DNA of 64,000 nucleotides from NCBI RefSeq assembly GCF_004353905.1, contig NZ_SMOD01000034.1, positions 1-64,000 of the forward strand. The letters run 5' to 3'. Positions 62,770 to 64,000 of this stretch are shown piece after piece. Position numbers and translations under genes: made by a program. The notes under the pieces are model-generated. The model was not told the origin of the DNA. It searched no databases and saw only the letters and a list, made by a program, of their open reading frames with translations. The stretch's first letter is position 1, and the number at the start of each line of letters is the position of its first letter. The DNA comes from Paraburkholderia guartelaensis (GTDB taxonomy: Bacteria; Pseudomonadota; Gammaproteobacteria; Burkholderiales; Burkholderiaceae).

Positions 62770-63816
62770 CTAGGACGGACGGAAATCCCCGAGCATCGCC
62801 ACGAACATGTCGTTCCATGTGCGCGGCTTCGCCTTGATCGTGCCCACCATGTACAGAAAATCCACGTACTCCATCAACTGCTCGGGCCAGACGGAAAAGC
62901 GCGACTCCGGTGCGGAGAGCGTCTGCACCACGTGCTCGCGCGACGCGCCGAAGCCCGACGAATCGACATAGATCTGCGCCGCGGCCGCCTTGTCCTTCGC
63001 AATCATCCGGTTCGCCTCGTCGAGCGCGTGAAGGAACGCTTTTGCCAGCGCCGGCTCGGTGTCGACGAGGCGCTTGGGCGCGAACACCACGTCGAGCGTG
63101 AGCGGCCCGAGCACGTCGACCGAATTGACCACGCGGTGGATGCCCGGCTGCTGCAATTCGAGCGTCGAAAATGGCGGCGACGCGAAATGCGCGGTGATGC
63201 CGCCCTCGCGCCGGATCAACGATTGCATGGCCTGCGGATGCGGCAGACCGACGGTGATCGAATCGAGTTGCGCGAAGTGCTGCGGCCCGAGCAGCTTGCT
63301 CGCCACCATTTGCAGCACGACGGCCGAAAGCGAGGTGCGAATGCCTGGCACCGCAATGCGATCGGCGCTCGTGAAATCACGCAGCGTCGCGATCTGCGGC
63401 CGGTTCGTGTTGAGCGAGAGCGCCGTGGCCGAAAGGCCGCTGATGCCGATCACCTCGACGTTCGGTATGCCGCGCGCCCGCGCCCACAGTTCGATGAAGC
63501 CGGGCGCGCCCACGGCGGCGAAGTCGAGCGTGCCGGCCATCATGGCGTCGTCGACAGAATTGCCGCCGTCGAGCCTCACCCACTCCACGCTCACGTCCGC
63601 GAGCCCCTGGCGGGCCGCATGGCGCTCGAAGAGCCGCGCCTTTTCCATCACGAGCAGCGGCAGATACAGCAGGCCATAGCCCTTGGAAATGCGCACCGTG
63701 CGCGGCGTGGCCCTGACCCAGGCAGGCGCGAGCCCCGCGGCAACGGCAGCCGCGCCAAGCCCGGCCACAACGAGCGCGCGCCGACGCGGTGAAGGCCGCG
63801 GCAACTTCACGCGCAT
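62770..63816 (-). CDS. ABC-type substrate-binding protein (NitT/TauT/SsuA-like)
   Basis: A 348-residue periplasmic binding protein. A Tat-like signal (RRRALVVAGLGAAAVAAGLA) precedes the mature domain, which has the NMT1/SsuA pattern (GNSVDDAMMAGTLDFAAVG, IAVPGIRTSLSAVVLQMVA). The ATG at 63816 has GGAGA 7 bases upstream; a GTG at 63849 is less likely. No ABC ATPase or permease gene follows; the next gene is an MFS transporter 37 bases downstream. Confidence 0.85.
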   Translation of the reverse strand: MRVKLPRPSPRRRALVVAGLGAAAVAAGLAPAWVRATPRTVRISKGYGLLYLPLLVMEKARLFERHAARQGLADVSVEWVRLDGGNSVDDAMMAGTLDFAAVGAPGFIELWARARGIPNVEVIGISGLSATALSLNTNRPQIATLRDFTSADRIAVPGIRTSLSAVVLQMVASKLLGPQHFAQLDSITVGLPHPQAMQSLIRREGGITAHFASPPFSTLELQQPGIHRVVNSVDVLGPLTLDVVFAPKRLVDTEPALAKAFLHALDEANRMIAKDKAAAAQIYVDSSGFGASREHVVQTLSAPESRFSVWPEQLMEYVDFLYMVGTIKAKPRTWNDMFVAMLGDFRPS

Positions 63817-63975
63817 CTTGCCGTCTCCGTTGGTTCGTGTCGTAATCACGTCGCTCTATCTTCCATGGTTCGCGAGATTACCGGGCGAGTCTGAGAAAAT
63901 GCTGAGAAACATACAGAGTAGACCTCGGGGAAAACCCGCAATCGCACCCATGAAGATTTTGGCAGGAACGGCATC

Positions 63976-64000
63976 ATGCGCATTCTGGTGGTAGAGGACG
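63976..64000 (+). CDS. Response regulator, first codons only (3' end outside window)
   Basis: The last 25 bases encode MRILVVED, the conserved start of OmpR-type response regulators, including one of the acidic residues that bind Mg. CAGGAAC lies upstream at ribosome-binding distance. Only eight residues are seen, so subfamily and partner kinase are unknown. Confidence 0.7.

Noticed and set aside
1..64000. CRISPR arrays, tRNA or rRNA genes
   Set aside because: No regularly spaced repeats, cloverleaf-like sequences or rRNA signatures were noticed when reading the window, though no dedicated scan could be run.

Overview
The window is a stretch of a GC-rich Burkholderiales chromosome, most likely Paraburkholderia or Burkholderia. 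The evidence is consistent high-GC codon use, three porins of the Burkholderia OpcP/OmpC type, a 433-residue dialkylglycine decarboxylase that resembles the Burkholderia cepacia DgdA closely, and a dense array of aromatic and sugar-acid catabolic operons, each with its own regulator, transporter and porin. It is mostly accessory catabolic DNA. No rRNA, tRNA or CRISPR array was seen.

Layout. 1-300: 3' end of an insertion sequence with an IS5-type transposase C-terminus. 351-2236: a GDSL lipoprotein hydrolase, then a decayed CBS/BON protein. 2224-11151: a sugar-acid-like region with an HTH-citrate synthase, two MFS transporters, a 2-hydroxyacid dehydrogenase, and an operon of IlvD/Edd dehydratase, RraA-like protein, MFS and LacI regulator with two inverted LacI-type operators upstream. 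11243-22575: the most unusual part, a compact four-gene minus-strand operon encoding an HExxH metallopeptidase, a CHAT (caspase-like) protease with a P-loop-like domain, a 2133-residue STAND-type NTPase carrying a CHAT-like domain that has lost both catalytic residues, and an unrecognised 353-residue protein. I read it as a putative proteolytic conflict or defence system. 22835-27041: ChaC, LysE exporter, AsnC regulator, and divergent dgdA/dgdR. 27057-32329: AraC regulator, porin, cytochrome c and a two-subunit molybdenum hydroxylase.

32794-43296: a meta-cleavage aromatic operon (extradiol dioxygenase, MhpC- and MhpA-like enzymes, hydratase, acylating acetaldehyde dehydrogenase, aldolase, porin, MobA-like monooxygenase) that would take a hydroxylated aromatic acid to pyruvate and acetyl-CoA. 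A divergent TetR gene with two operator-like repeats probably controls it. 43354-56849: a near-continuous 14-gene operon built around a Rieske oxygenase, with its ferredoxin and reductase, a second extradiol-type enzyme, an aldehyde dehydrogenase, a TPP enzyme, an aspartate-dehydrogenase-like protein, two SDRs, a cupin, a hydrolase, an IclR regulator and an MFS transporter, closed by a strong hairpin terminator. A near-palindrome upstream recurs before the divergent porin at 57300, and a second, very similar IclR gene follows that porin. 59539-64000: two small envelope proteins, a hydrolase-MFS-substrate-binding-protein operon, and the first codons of a response regulator.

Gene starts were moved from the longest reading frame where a ribosome binding site or family length argued for it. 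All functional names come from motif and family recognition by eye, without database searches.
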